Below are positions 18,989 to 28,931 of a DNA stretch of 64,000 nt, one piece after another. The notes beneath the pieces are model-generated. The model was given only the letters and a program-made list of their open reading frames with translations. It searched no databases and was not told the origin of the DNA. The position numbers were made by a program, and so were the translations under genes. The DNA is from Bacteroidales bacterium (GTDB lineage Bacteria > Bacteroidota > Bacteroidia > Bacteroidales > VadinHA17), in the NCBI GenBank assembly GCA_009877105.1, contig WXFD01000058.1, positions 1-64,000 on the forward strand, given 5' to 3'. The first letter of the stretch is position 1; each line of letters begins with the position of its first letter.

Positions 18989-20422
18989 TCATGGCCTGTT
19001 AAATATTAAAATATTCCTGGAAACACATGTTTCTTTTATTTTACCTCCGGATCCGGCTTTGTCTGACACTATCAGCTGAATATTATATTCTCCCGGCCTT
19101 GTGAAAGTTTTTTTCACGTTCTGCCCTATTGCGGCTGTTTCATCATCAAAATTCCAGTAATATTTTGCAATCTGCCAACCCGGAAGATTTGTTTTATCTG
19201 CGCTGAGTTGAATCTCCTGTCCTGTATATGCGGTATCGGGTGAGGTTATAAAGGGTTGCTCAATATCCTGAATGACCAGCCGCTCAGATTTTTCATTAAG
19301 GGATTTCTCCCCCGTCACCAGGTTAACGACATCCAGCTGGACCAGGTAGCTTCCAGGTCCGGCATAGCAATGCTGCACAATTTCACCCGAAGCTGTGTCG
19401 CCGTCGCCAAACCGCCATTCGTACCTGAAAGGAATCGTATCATATTTTACGGCATTTTCCTCAATGAACTCATAGCAGTAGGTATTTTCCTGCAGCGTAT
19501 CGCAGGTGGCTTTTCTGATAATTGTTATGATGAACTCATAGATGTCGTCGTTCCTCTGCCGGTTGGAAGCAAAATAACCGCTTTCCAGGTCAGGCATGGC
19601 CACAAGTGCAAAATCGTCCGAAGCTGAATTGACAGGCTCGGGCAGCCTTACAGGTTCGCCCCACTCCCGGTCGTTTTTTTCAGAATAGTAAACATCAAGG
19701 CCGCCGGCGCCTCCGGGGCGATCGGAGGTAAAATAGAGCCTTCCGCCAGAATGAAGGTAAGGATAATTCTCAATGTATGTGGAATTCACCATCGGCCCTG
19801 CATTTACCGGATCACTCCATTCATTGTTAATCAATTCACAGTAATAAATGTCGGATCCCCCGTATCCTCCCGGCATGTCTGACGAAAAGAAAAGATACTT
19901 TCCATCGCTGCTTACCGAAGGCTGACCTATATTATAATCCGGATTATTATATTTGAAGGGACGTATGGATGTAATCTGAAATCCGTTCAGATCGGCAATA
20001 AAAATCCCGCTTCTGTTCCTGAACTTTTTGTTCTTCGACTGCCCGCCGGTTTCTATCTCACTTGTAAAATATACCGTTTTTCCGTCAGGTGCTATGGAAA
20101 GAGGTCCGTTATTGAAAAGTTCACTTCTCTCACTCCTGATTTCTTTTGGTTTGTTCCACTCAACCGAGTCCCTGCGTTGAACAAAATAAATATTGAACAA
20201 TCTCCTTCCGTCGAAGGAGGTTCGCTCCATGATCCCGCTCAGCCGCCTGTCGGAACAGAACAGCAGTCCATCATTATACATTACCGGGGAGATATCATTA
20301 TATCCGGAAGAACTGAAAGGTAACCTTGTGATCTCATATGAATTGAGCTCCTGGGCTGTTGAATTTACAATTAACAGACCCGGAAACAGAACAAGCAATA
20401 TGAGGCGCAATCTTTTAATCAT
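18989..20422 (-). CDS. PD40 beta-propeller and PKD-domain secreted protein
   Basis: The 477-residue secreted protein (start MIKRLRLILL, signal peptide) has a TolB-like PD40 propeller (about 30-300) with the repeated unit SSDGKYLFFSSDMPGGYGGSDIYY. Two PKD-like beta-sandwiches follow (YRFEYRWRFGDGDTASGEIV-type and ISKYYWNFDDETAAI-type segments). Similar propeller proteins accompany T9SS genes, sometimes with an OmpA domain, but none is present here. The ATG at 20420-20422 lies just after the stop of the PorP gene (20424-20426); a longer frame from 20470 would overlap that gene and lacks a signal peptide at its start. Confidence 0.8.
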   Translation of the reverse strand: MIKRLRLILLVLFPGLLIVNSTAQELNSYEITRLPFSSSGYNDISPVMYNDGLLFCSDRRLSGIMERTSFDGRRLFNIYFVQRRDSVEWNKPKEIRSERSELFNNGPLSIAPDGKTVYFTSEIETGGQSKNKKFRNRSGIFIADLNGFQITSIRPFKYNNPDYNIGQPSVSSDGKYLFFSSDMPGGYGGSDIYYCELINNEWSDPVNAGPMVNSTYIENYPYLHSGGRLYFTSDRPGGAGGLDVYYSEKNDREWGEPVRLPEPVNSASDDFALVAMPDLESGYFASNRQRNDDIYEFIITIIRKATCDTLQENTYCYEFIEENAVKYDTIPFRYEWRFGDGDTASGEIVQHCYAGPGSYLVQLDVVNLVTGEKSLNEKSERLVIQDIEQPFITSPDTAYTGQEIQLSADKTNLPGWQIAKYYWNFDDETAAIGQNVKKTFTRPGEYNIQLIVSDKAGSGGKIKETCVSRNILIFNRP

Positions 20423-20423
20423 G

Positions 20424-21383
20424 TCAGAAATACCTGGGGTTTGCCGCACTAACCTTGTATCTGAATTCATACCTGAGAATAAACTCAGTTGAACCTTTTG
20501 TATATGTATTCATCCTGCCGTATGGATAATCATATGAGAAACCTGCCATCAGCTGATTATTGATCTGAAACTGTAAAATGCCGACGGCCACCTGTTCAGA
20601 GATACGCCAGGAAGCTCCGGCCCAGATAATATCGGCAATAATGAAGTTTGCATTTATATCAAACTGTGAAACCTTTTTTGAATTGCTTAATGAATAATTC
20701 AGCAAAAAAGAAGGTTTCAGCTTCAGCAGGTCGCTGACAGGAATGAGTGAACCTGCTGTAAGCCTGAATTCATACTGTCCAAAGCTGTGGTATGGCACCG
20801 TTGAGCCGTTGCTGCTGCGACGGTAATTCAGGAAGGAGGGGATGGAGAGTCCTGCAAAATATCTGTCTTCAGCATAATATGCACCTGCTCCCACATTTGG
20901 CATCACATGAGTTCTGTCATTTGACTTAAATACAGGATCTCCCGGATCGTTCAGAAGCAGGCTGGCATAATCGGTTTTTGATATATCTGCTCCGGCATTC
21001 AGCCCGAATGATAATTTTCCCTTTCTAAGTTTAATATGGTAAGCATAATCAGCATAAATACTTGTTGCTTTTGTTGCCCCGTACTGCATAAACTGCGCCG
21101 TCATCCCCAGGGCAACCTTGTCATTCTTCATTGGTGAGTGGAGCGAAACTGACTGAATCATAGGGGAGCCCTTTGTTCCGATCCATTGAATCCTGTATGA
21201 AAGAAGACTGCTCAGCACTCCCCGTGTTCCGGCATAGGCGGGATTCAGTATTAATCCGTTCTGCAGATACTGGCTGTGAACGGGAAATCCCAGGTTGATC
21301 CTTGATGAATCATGGACACTCTGCCCTGCAGCAATGCAGAATACAAACAAAAAAACAACAATATTTAATCCTGTCCTTACCAT
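20424..21383 (-). CDS. PorP/SprF-family type IX secretion membrane protein
   Basis: The 319-residue outer-membrane beta-barrel protein starts MVRTGLNIVVFLFVF, a signal peptide ending near AAGQS. It then has the PorP/SprF features: LNPAYAGTRG near the N-terminus, a long run of amphipathic strands (for example FGLNAGADISK, YRIQWIGTKG), and an aromatic C-terminus FRYKVSAANPRYF. PorP/SprF proteins assist surface export or attachment of CHU_C-type T9SS substrates and are usually encoded just downstream of them. Here the upstream gene is such a substrate. A longer open frame to 21572 is rejected because it overlaps that gene. The gap between the two is 50 bp. Confidence 0.87.
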   Translation of the reverse strand: MVRTGLNIVVFLFVFCIAAGQSVHDSSRINLGFPVHSQYLQNGLILNPAYAGTRGVLSSLLSYRIQWIGTKGSPMIQSVSLHSPMKNDKVALGMTAQFMQYGATKATSIYADYAYHIKLRKGKLSFGLNAGADISKTDYASLLLNDPGDPVFKSNDRTHVMPNVGAGAYYAEDRYFAGLSIPSFLNYRRSSNGSTVPYHSFGQYEFRLTAGSLIPVSDLLKLKPSFLLNYSLSNSKKVSQFDINANFIIADIIWAGASWRISEQVAVGILQFQINNQLMAGFSYDYPYGRMNTYTKGSTEFILRYEFRYKVSAANPRYF

Positions 21384-21433
21384 AACGGTAAAACATTTTT
21401 CAGCAGAACCATATAACGGAGTCTTTCCATAAT

Positions 21434-24400
21434 TCAATACCTCTTGAGAATCACAAAGCCGCTCTTTTTGAAAAGCTGACTGGTTCTCGTAGATGTTATT
21501 CTGAGAAGATAATAATATGTGCCTTCGGGAAGATCCCTGCCTCTGGAGTTTTTCCCATCCCATGCATGCCATTCACTTCCGTTCCGGTTCGATGCCGAGA
21601 AAACCCCGCTGCCTGCACTGTTGACAATGGTCAGCTCAACAATCTGGTTGTCAAGATCAAGTCCCTTTATTTCAAAAGTATTGTTGTATCCTTCAGGGTC
21701 ATTGTTCGGTGAGAATCCTTCCGGGATGAATAGTTCGTTCACATTGATTTCAACAATATCGCTTACCGTGCAGGCGCCTCTTGTTACTGTCCAGAGAAAC
21801 CTGTTTAATCCCGGGGAAAGTCCTGAAACCTCTGTTTTTTCAAATGTGTCATTCTGAAAGCTTCCCGAGCCTTGGAGCACGGTCCACTTGCCTGATCCTC
21901 CCTCTACTGCCGGTCCGGCCGACAATGAAAAGATGTTGTCAAGTGAAAATATAACAGTATCTTTTCCTGCATTGGCAATGTAATCATCAGGCAGTTTGTC
22001 CATCACCAGCTCAACTATATTTGAAACACTCTGGCAGCATTTGTTTTTACCCGACGCCACATTTCTCCTGTATCGGATATCGCCTGTCATGACCGGGGGC
22101 TGGTACGATCCGTCATGATTGTTATTGGTCCCGGCTGCCGGAGTCCAGTTTATCCCGTCCGTGCTCTCCTCCCACAGGAAGGTATACACCCCGGAGCCTC
22201 CGGAAAGGGTCATTCCCTGGGTTTGTCCCAGTATTCCGGGAACATCGGCCATGCAAACCACCTGGTCTTCTGAAATACTATTGTTACTTATTACCGGGAG
22301 CACTGAAATCAGCAGGGGTCCGCTTTCCGATGAACACATTCCCGAAGTCGCCCTGCGTCTGAAATATGTGGTTGTTGTCAGGGTCTGAGGCTGATAGTCG
22401 CGGGATGTTCCCGATGCCTGGATATCGGTCCAGTTCCTGTTGTCAGGAGAAGATGACCACTGGTAGGTAAAATCGCCTGCCTGTTCAGTCCCGCCCGACG
22501 GCTGCGACCCGATCAGCCTGTTGGGTAAACTTCCGGCACATATGATTGTATCTGAGGGTCCTTCTTCCATGAAAAACAGATTATTCTCCCTCACCGGACT
22601 ATGGACATTTATGGAAACTGCCTCACTGTAACTGGTACATACTGAAGAATGCACTATCCGCCTGAAAAATGTTGAATCTGTGAGAGCCGGTGGAGCATAG
22701 TCCGGCGAAGTCACATTGGTAAATTCGTCTATATTTCTCCAGGTACGGCCGCGGGTACTGTCCTGCCAGGTATAGATGTAGGTTCCGGGACCTTTGCCAT
22801 TCAATGGCAATGATCCGGCAAGCAGTGCCGGAATTGTCCCTGCACAGATCGTCTGACCGAAAGGCAGGATGGTATTATTTGTAACCGGAGGATATGAACT
22901 GAGCAATACGGGAGCGCTTTCGTTCACACATACATTATTGGCGCCCGACAGAACCACTCTCCTGAAGTATTGCTGCCCCGGGAAATAGGGAGCGGATTCG
23001 GACGGGTTATAATCCGGGTCGTTATTTGATCCGTCAGCTTCAACCCATGTGGCTCCGTCGGCACTCCTTTCCCACCTGAAAATATAATTATTGTCGCCGC
23101 CTCCCAGTATGGGTGCAACACTGCCCTGAAGGTTTGTGAAATTCTCTCCAAAACAGATTTCTTGCGGATCGGATGATATTGTATTATTACTTATCCCGGG
23201 CAGGACGCTTATTCTTACAGGATCGCTGGTACTCACGCATGCGCCGGAAAAAACCCTGCGCCTGTACCAGGTTGTCTGCGTCAGTCCTGACGGAGCCTGA
23301 TAGCTTTCGTCATCAGCACCGGTTCCGGTATAGGTAATGTTATCGGTACTTGATTCCCAAATAAATTCGTACTTTCCATTCCCGTCCTGCAAGGGCTGAA
23401 CCGAGTGTAAAATATCGGGGATCTGCCCGTAACACAAGATCCCGGGATCGCCTATAATGTTGTTCCTGATTGCAGGATGAACTTCTACCATAACCGGCAT
23501 GCTGATATCAGTAATTGTTGCACCGTAGTCCCTTACGACCCGTCTGAACCAGGTTGTGGCGGTAAGTCTTGAGGGCGGAGTATAATTTTTCTGGGAAGAG
23601 TTGCCCGGGGCAGTAGTGAACCCTCCTGACGGAGATGTAACACTGCTTTGCCATTCGAAGGTATATGGCGGTGTGCCGCCAACGGGCTGGGATCCGATAA
23701 TAAGTCCGTAATTGGTGTCGGAGCATACGGAATCGATCATGTTATTGGTTGCAGCCGTACGGATGGAATTAAAAAGGAACCCGTTAAGCGCAGGGAAATA
23801 GTTGGCTCTGATTTCACCCGGATCTCCACCGGCCAAAGGTGCTCCTGATGTTCCGCCGGCGACATTAGCGCTGCTGACAGCTGCAGGCAGGGTTGCCGGA
23901 CTCAGCCATATTAGTCCGCCCCCTCCGCCGCCACCCTGGCCAAACCCGCCGGGATTGGTACCTCCGTTTCCTCCTGCTGCTGCAAGTCCGAGAAAGCTGA
24001 AGAGATTTTGAAATGAAAGGGCGATGGAACCGCCGGCGCCGCCTCCGCCGGCTCCTGCATCTGAAACAGCATTCTGGGCTGTGGCTCCGGATGCCCTGAT
24101 AAAATGATTTCTTGCGTCGATAGTATCAGCGATAATTATGACTATTCCACCCCCGTTTCCGCCAGCCGATGCAGTGGAACCGGCAGACTGGGTGGAAGCA
24201 CCGCCTCCGCCACCGGCAAAAATACCGTCTTCCACAGCCGTGCCGGTTATACCCATTCCTCCAAATCCTCCGTCGCGGGGATCATCACCGCACTGACCCG
24301 GTATATATTTTTCAAGGCCACCGTCACCGCCTTTTCCACGATTTGAACCGCCTCCGCCACCTGAATAGCGGCCATTACCCCCGCCGCCCCCGGAAAAGTT

Positions 24401-25138
24401 CCTTCCCTGTCCCTTTGCATGATTGGGATAAAGCAGCGCTCCTGTGTAATCATGCACCGAAATACCCTCTCCCTTTAGACCAGCATTGTTCCATGACAAA
24501 GGATAAGAATCATGATTATTGGCTGATTCATTCGTAAACACACATTCCCCGATCCCAGCAGAACCCTGTGCCCCTGAAAAGCCTCGGCCGGTTACATCTA
24601 TATCAGCATTCAGGGTAAGCTTTCCTCCTGCCAGAAAAGCAACTACCCCCCCGGTACCGGTTGAAGGATCCCAGGGCTGACAGGTTACAGTCGAGGCAAC
24701 TTCAGGCGATTTGTAGAAAGGTACCCGGATAAGCTGAAGATTGCTGTTGGTGCTGTAGCCGTTGATGCTGACATAAGTATTCCTTGTAAAATCTATTCTG
24801 CCCGTCACAATATTTACCGACTGTACAACAAGGAATTCATATCCCCCGGGAGTTCCGAAAACCGACTGCACATTCTCACCATACGACCCCTGCACCGTCT
24901 GAATGCCCACACCCTGCATCTGGATAAGCAGTACATAATCGTTGGGTGAAAATTGTGCGGCTTGTGCAGGATCACTGACAATCACAAACCCCGGACCAAT
25001 GGAAGTTACCTTTGCATAACTGTTGACAATGCCTCCTATAACTTCCTGCCCATTGAGAACTTGAAAAACAGAACCAGATAAGGTTGACAAAACAGATATT
25101 TGCAGGATAATAATATTCCGGATGAAATAATGTTTCAT
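21434..25138 (-). CDS. Large glycine-rich T9SS substrate with gliding-type C-terminal domain
   Basis: About 1,234 residues, starting MKHYFIRNIIILQ (signal peptide). After an N-terminal beta domain comes a glycine-rich segment (about 240-450) with many GGGG runs, then six tandem immunoglobulin-like modules of about 90-100 residues. Each has an ICxGxxP-type start and a TTxxFRRxV-like end; they cover about residues 464-1046. A further beta domain is followed by the C-terminal sorting domain (about 1135-1234) with FIPEGFSPNNDPEGYNN and YYLLRIT, the CHU_C/gliding-motility type. It is a probable cell-surface adhesin or matrix protein exported by T9SS, with its PorP partner next door. Confidence 0.9.
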   Translation of the reverse strand: MKHYFIRNIIILQISVLSTLSGSVFQVLNGQEVIGGIVNSYAKVTSIGPGFVIVSDPAQAAQFSPNDYVLLIQMQGVGIQTVQGSYGENVQSVFGTPGGYEFLVVQSVNIVTGRIDFTRNTYVSINGYSTNSNLQLIRVPFYKSPEVASTVTCQPWDPSTGTGGVVAFLAGGKLTLNADIDVTGRGFSGAQGSAGIGECVFTNESANNHDSYPLSWNNAGLKGEGISVHDYTGALLYPNHAKGQGRNFSGGGGGNGRYSGGGGGSNRGKGGDGGLEKYIPGQCGDDPRDGGFGGMGITGTAVEDGIFAGGGGGASTQSAGSTASAGGNGGGIVIIIADTIDARNHFIRASGATAQNAVSDAGAGGGGAGGSIALSFQNLFSFLGLAAAGGNGGTNPGGFGQGGGGGGGLIWLSPATLPAAVSSANVAGGTSGAPLAGGDPGEIRANYFPALNGFLFNSIRTAATNNMIDSVCSDTNYGLIIGSQPVGGTPPYTFEWQSSVTSPSGGFTTAPGNSSQKNYTPPSRLTATTWFRRVVRDYGATITDISMPVMVEVHPAIRNNIIGDPGILCYGQIPDILHSVQPLQDGNGKYEFIWESSTDNITYTGTGADDESYQAPSGLTQTTWYRRRVFSGACVSTSDPVRISVLPGISNNTISSDPQEICFGENFTNLQGSVAPILGGGDNNYIFRWERSADGATWVEADGSNNDPDYNPSESAPYFPGQQYFRRVVLSGANNVCVNESAPVLLSSYPPVTNNTILPFGQTICAGTIPALLAGSLPLNGKGPGTYIYTWQDSTRGRTWRNIDEFTNVTSPDYAPPALTDSTFFRRIVHSSVCTSYSEAVSINVHSPVRENNLFFMEEGPSDTIICAGSLPNRLIGSQPSGGTEQAGDFTYQWSSSPDNRNWTDIQASGTSRDYQPQTLTTTTYFRRRATSGMCSSESGPLLISVLPVISNNSISEDQVVCMADVPGILGQTQGMTLSGGSGVYTFLWEESTDGINWTPAAGTNNNHDGSYQPPVMTGDIRYRRNVASGKNKCCQSVSNIVELVMDKLPDDYIANAGKDTVIFSLDNIFSLSAGPAVEGGSGKWTVLQGSGSFQNDTFEKTEVSGLSPGLNRFLWTVTRGACTVSDIVEINVNELFIPEGFSPNNDPEGYNNTFEIKGLDLDNQIVELTIVNSAGSGVFSASNRNGSEWHAWDGKNSRGRDLPEGTYYYLLRITSTRTSQLFKKSGFVILKRY

Positions 25139-25202
25139 CAGTATGCTGATTGACAAGCTAAACTAAATCAAATTTGTTATATCCATAAAATCTAAAATCC
25201 GG

Positions 25203-28200
25203 TTACTCCTGGTTTACCGGCGTCTGATCGTCTATAAATAACGGGAATTCCATATAAAAGATTGTGCCCTTTTCCGGTTCTGATTTAAACCAGATTCTGC
25301 CCCCGGCGCTTTCAATATATCTTTTTACAATCGAAAGTCCCAAACCGGCTCCTGAAGATTTAGTTGTGAAATTAGGAGTGAACATTTTTCCCTGCACCGA
25401 TTCGGGGACACCTGTTCCGTTATCTGCAACGGATACTATAACTTTCTGGTGCTCAACTTCCATATTCAGCCTTATTACTCCTTCCCTCTCTGAGGGTATT
25501 GCCTGTATGGCATTTTTTATAAGATTTGAGAATATGCTGTTCACATGTTCCCTGTCGGCAAAGATCAGGATTTTCCTTCCATGGGTCCAGTTTACCCTGA
25601 ATGAAATGTTCCCGGTATTCTTAAAAAGTTCCAGGGTCGTTCTTATTGATTCCACCAGGTCTACTTTGGAAGGTTTGGGTTCCGGAAGCCTTGCGAACGA
25701 TGAAAAGGCACCTGCAATGGAAGAAAGATTGTCTATAAAATCAATCTGGTTGCGGGTGAACCTCTCAAGCTTTTTTTCAAAGCCTGGAACCCCGTCTTTC
25801 CATGATTTAAGCAGCTGCTGAACATTGAGCTTCATGGGAGTAAGCGGATTCTTTATCTCATGGGCAATCTGCCTGGCCATCTCCCTCCATGCATATTCGC
25901 GTTCCGAAACAGCAAGCTTTCTCGCGCTTTCTTCCAGCTCATCAACCATCCTGTTGTATTGCCGTACAAGGTCGCCCACTTCATCATTTCCCTTATAAAG
26001 CAGGTGCTCACTTTTCTTTCCCAGTTCAACTGAGGCGAGCCTGCTGCTCAGAACCGTCAGTGGTGCGGTGAGACGGCCGCTGATAAACACGGCAAGGCTC
26101 ATCGCTGCCACAATCAGCAGCAAAGTAAAATTCATTACCGTCACTATCATGTCGGAGATATCCCGGGCAAGGACACTCTGGAGGCGGAAATAGGGAAGGT
26201 TCAGGTAAAATACTATCTCATTGTCGTGATTGTAGAAAGGCATGTAAGCTGAAATATAATACAGATTCCCGATCCTTTCGTTCTGGAAATATTCCGACTT
26301 GGTCAGGTTGGCCAGATTCATGAAGGCAATATTGTTCATCCGCCTGCTTATAAGATTCCTGAAAAATATCTCGGGTCGTGAGGTAGCCAGCAGATTCCCG
26401 GTGAGATCGTAAAGATTGATGTCTGTATTGAATATATTCGATAACCTGACAAGTATCTCATCAAGGGAATAGTAACTATTGTCTGAAATTCGTTCCGCCT
26501 GCAGTCTTTCGGTCATTAAACTGTTTTCCAGTTCAATGTAAACCGAATTGAGTTTTTCCTTCACATTTTCATAATGCTTATCCTGGTAACGGCTTATTGC
26601 CAGTGATGCTATAATATATCCCACCAGGGTAAATGAGACAAGGAGAATGGCGATGAATGACATCTGAAGTTTCTGACGGAAGTTCATCCCGGCAGGTCTC
26701 ATGAAAACCGGTTTTCCTATTATGACGAAAAGCAGATTGGAAAAAACAAAGATGAAGGCGAACAAATAGGCAAACGAAATTATTAAATCTTTAAACGACA
26801 GGGCCGGCCTGCTGATAATCACGGTAACGTTCCCGTTCCTGTACAGAAGGTGCCGGAATGAATCCTCGACAAAGGCCCTGTATCCTGAATCGGAAATAAG
26901 ATAATCAGTATCGTTTTTATTATATGGATAATCACCGGTTCTGAGAACCAGTTCGCCGTTTATATATTTCGCAAATGAATAATCCCTGAGGCGGGCATAG
27001 CTGTGATACTTTTTATCAAGAAGCAGTTCTGAGTATCCTGGCTGGAACACATTGATGTCACTGTAAATATCAATAAAAAGACCATTTATCCTGCCTTTGC
27101 CATAATTAAAAAACAGCCGGCCCAGATAATTTGCCCTTCCCTGCCTGCTGTCGATATAATAAAATTCTGAACCAGTCAGCCTGTTGCCGCGCCTGAGTAT
27201 CCTGTCATTAAAAAACCTGAAGCAATCATCGTAAATTTCGCCTGTTTCTCCAATCCTCAGTGAATCATTGCCGGTGCATACAATAAAACTTATATTGAAG
27301 TTACCCCAATACCCCTGGAAATACTTGCCGCGCATATATTCTGCGATCATTTCAACGTCGTCCTTTTCAAAGTACTCGACATTCATTATCCCTGCGAGCA
27401 CCGAATCTGCTTCGATGACCGGCCACATATCGAGCAGGAGATGTTCGGCAGTGGGATCATTCTCTGTTGAGTAGGAAAGCAGCTGGATATTGATCTTTTC
27501 TTCTGTTTTTCTTTCCGAGTTGCTTGTAACAATATAGAGTGAATATAATGCGAATAGTACTGAAAATATCACTGATTTGTTGAATGTTCCGGCATGAAAT
27601 AAACTGGTTAGCCTGATACCTGCGATTACCATGATATAAAAAGCAGCAATTGAAATAGCTTCAAAAGGCCTATTTCCGGCAATTATCAGGAAAACGGACA
27701 GGGACAGCACACAAGGTATTATCCGGGATCCGGCAGGCCAGTCCTTTGATGCAAGTAAAACCTTGAGGAGGTAGAGAAAGGGAACTGAAAACAGAAATGA
27801 AACTGTGATAAAGCCCATCAGACTCAGGCTATTAAGTTCGAGGACTTTATAAGTTTCGAAATTTATATTCGAATTCAGGATCAGATGACTGAAGATCAGA
27901 TGATAGCCAAGGAACAGGAATGCAGCAACAACCAGCAGTAAGGTAAGCCGCAGCCAGCTTTGCCTTGGTTTATTCACAAAATCATCAACAAAATGCGGAT
28001 GCCTGAAAAAAAGAAAAGCCGTTGCAGCCATCAGAACAGAAAGGACCAGCAGATGACCAAGCGAGGGAATAAATCCGTTCATGGTGTAACTGTAGGGGGA
28101 GAACAATCCGAACTGGGTCAGAATGGCCGGATAGCTGGTGAGGAGAATAATTACATAGACTGACAAAAAAATAAGCGGACCCGAAAAGAGGGCAAGAGTT

Positions 28201-28913
28201 CCGCGCTTGTGCGATACAAGATATTCCGTTAGCCGTATTACCAGGAAAATGAACAGTAAGAATGAGATTGTCCACATGAGCATGGGAACAATCTTAAAAT
28301 ACCAATTGCCATCCTTTTCGCTCGGATATACAAGAGAGAAGAGAAAAGTGCCATCGGCAGACACCACATGGTATTCAGAAGCTGTTTTGTCAGTACTGAA
28401 GCCCACTTCGCCGGTAATTCCAAAATCCCTGAGAAATCCGCTTTTTATTATGTCATTCTCAAAACCATAATCGTTACGCAGCCTGAGAAGTCCTACAATC
28501 CTTTCATTGCCGGCCTGAATGCTCCGCGCCAGGAACCATCCGTTCTGAACAAAAATCAGCGGCCGCAATAGTGCCGAATCAACCAGAAACCCCGGAACAT
28601 CAAAATCATTGTCTGACCAGTAGATAAGTTTGTTCCCTATATATTCAAGAAGTGTGATCCTGTTCTTTTCGGCAAGTGAAAAAAGTTTTTTCTCCGAGGA
28701 GGAACCATGGCTTTCTCCTGCTGCCAGAATGGGTTCCATGCCATTCAGGCATTCATCCATAACTTTTTCCTTTTCCCTTAGGACCTTGTTAAATTTCCGC
28801 GTCCTGAGCCAGTATTCGAAATCGCTGAAATAGACCGAATCGACAGCAATTGACAGGATTATCATAACTGCGGTCAGGATTGCCAGGGAATATTTAAACC
28901 GGGGATGCTTCAT
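25203..28913 (-). CDS. Multi-pass NtrY-like sensor histidine kinase
   Basis: The 1236-residue kinase begins at ATG 28911-28913 (MKHPRFKYS); the frame also opens at an upstream TTG. One membrane helix, a first extracytoplasmic sensor, about eight more helices, a second sensor region and a third (CACHE-like) region precede the HAMP segment (RLTAPLTVLSSRLASVELG). The kinase core has WREMARQIAHEIKNPLTP (phospho-acceptor His near 1018), an N-box SNLIKNAIQAIP, a G1 box DNGTGVPE and a G2 box SSGAGLGLSIVKR. The H-box and HAMP resemble NtrY. The number of helices is larger than NtrY usually has. No response regulator gene is next to it. Confidence 0.86.
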   Translation of the reverse strand: MKHPRFKYSLAILTAVMIILSIAVDSVYFSDFEYWLRTRKFNKVLREKEKVMDECLNGMEPILAAGESHGSSSEKKLFSLAEKNRITLLEYIGNKLIYWSDNDFDVPGFLVDSALLRPLIFVQNGWFLARSIQAGNERIVGLLRLRNDYGFENDIIKSGFLRDFGITGEVGFSTDKTASEYHVVSADGTFLFSLVYPSEKDGNWYFKIVPMLMWTISFLLFIFLVIRLTEYLVSHKRGTLALFSGPLIFLSVYVIILLTSYPAILTQFGLFSPYSYTMNGFIPSLGHLLVLSVLMAATAFLFFRHPHFVDDFVNKPRQSWLRLTLLLVVAAFLFLGYHLIFSHLILNSNINFETYKVLELNSLSLMGFITVSFLFSVPFLYLLKVLLASKDWPAGSRIIPCVLSLSVFLIIAGNRPFEAISIAAFYIMVIAGIRLTSLFHAGTFNKSVIFSVLFALYSLYIVTSNSERKTEEKINIQLLSYSTENDPTAEHLLLDMWPVIEADSVLAGIMNVEYFEKDDVEMIAEYMRGKYFQGYWGNFNISFIVCTGNDSLRIGETGEIYDDCFRFFNDRILRRGNRLTGSEFYYIDSRQGRANYLGRLFFNYGKGRINGLFIDIYSDINVFQPGYSELLLDKKYHSYARLRDYSFAKYINGELVLRTGDYPYNKNDTDYLISDSGYRAFVEDSFRHLLYRNGNVTVIISRPALSFKDLIISFAYLFAFIFVFSNLLFVIIGKPVFMRPAGMNFRQKLQMSFIAILLVSFTLVGYIIASLAISRYQDKHYENVKEKLNSVYIELENSLMTERLQAERISDNSYYSLDEILVRLSNIFNTDINLYDLTGNLLATSRPEIFFRNLISRRMNNIAFMNLANLTKSEYFQNERIGNLYYISAYMPFYNHDNEIVFYLNLPYFRLQSVLARDISDMIVTVMNFTLLLIVAAMSLAVFISGRLTAPLTVLSSRLASVELGKKSEHLLYKGNDEVGDLVRQYNRMVDELEESARKLAVSEREYAWREMARQIAHEIKNPLTPMKLNVQQLLKSWKDGVPGFEKKLERFTRNQIDFIDNLSSIAGAFSSFARLPEPKPSKVDLVESIRTTLELFKNTGNISFRVNWTHGRKILIFADREHVNSIFSNLIKNAIQAIPSEREGVIRLNMEVEHQKVIVSVADNGTGVPESVQGKMFTPNFTTKSSGAGLGLSIVKRYIESAGGRIWFKSEPEKGTIFYMEFPLFIDDQTPVNQE

Positions 28914-28931
28914 TTTTGCAGGTGACAATGT

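Noticed and set aside
20423..20470. N-terminal extension of the PD40/PKD gene
   Set aside because: It overlaps the PorP stop; the later ATG begins a signal peptide.
21384..21572. N-terminal extension of the PorP gene
   Set aside because: It overlaps the preceding gene and precedes a clear signal peptide starting at 21383.
21600..23750. Repeated Ig-like modules as a DNA repeat or CRISPR
   Set aside because: Similarity is at the protein level and too divergent in DNA for a CRISPR or tandem DNA repeat.
23802..24537. Plus-strand frames opposite the glycine-rich segment
   Set aside because: They are reading shadows of a GC-rich, glycine-coding region of the large T9SS substrate.
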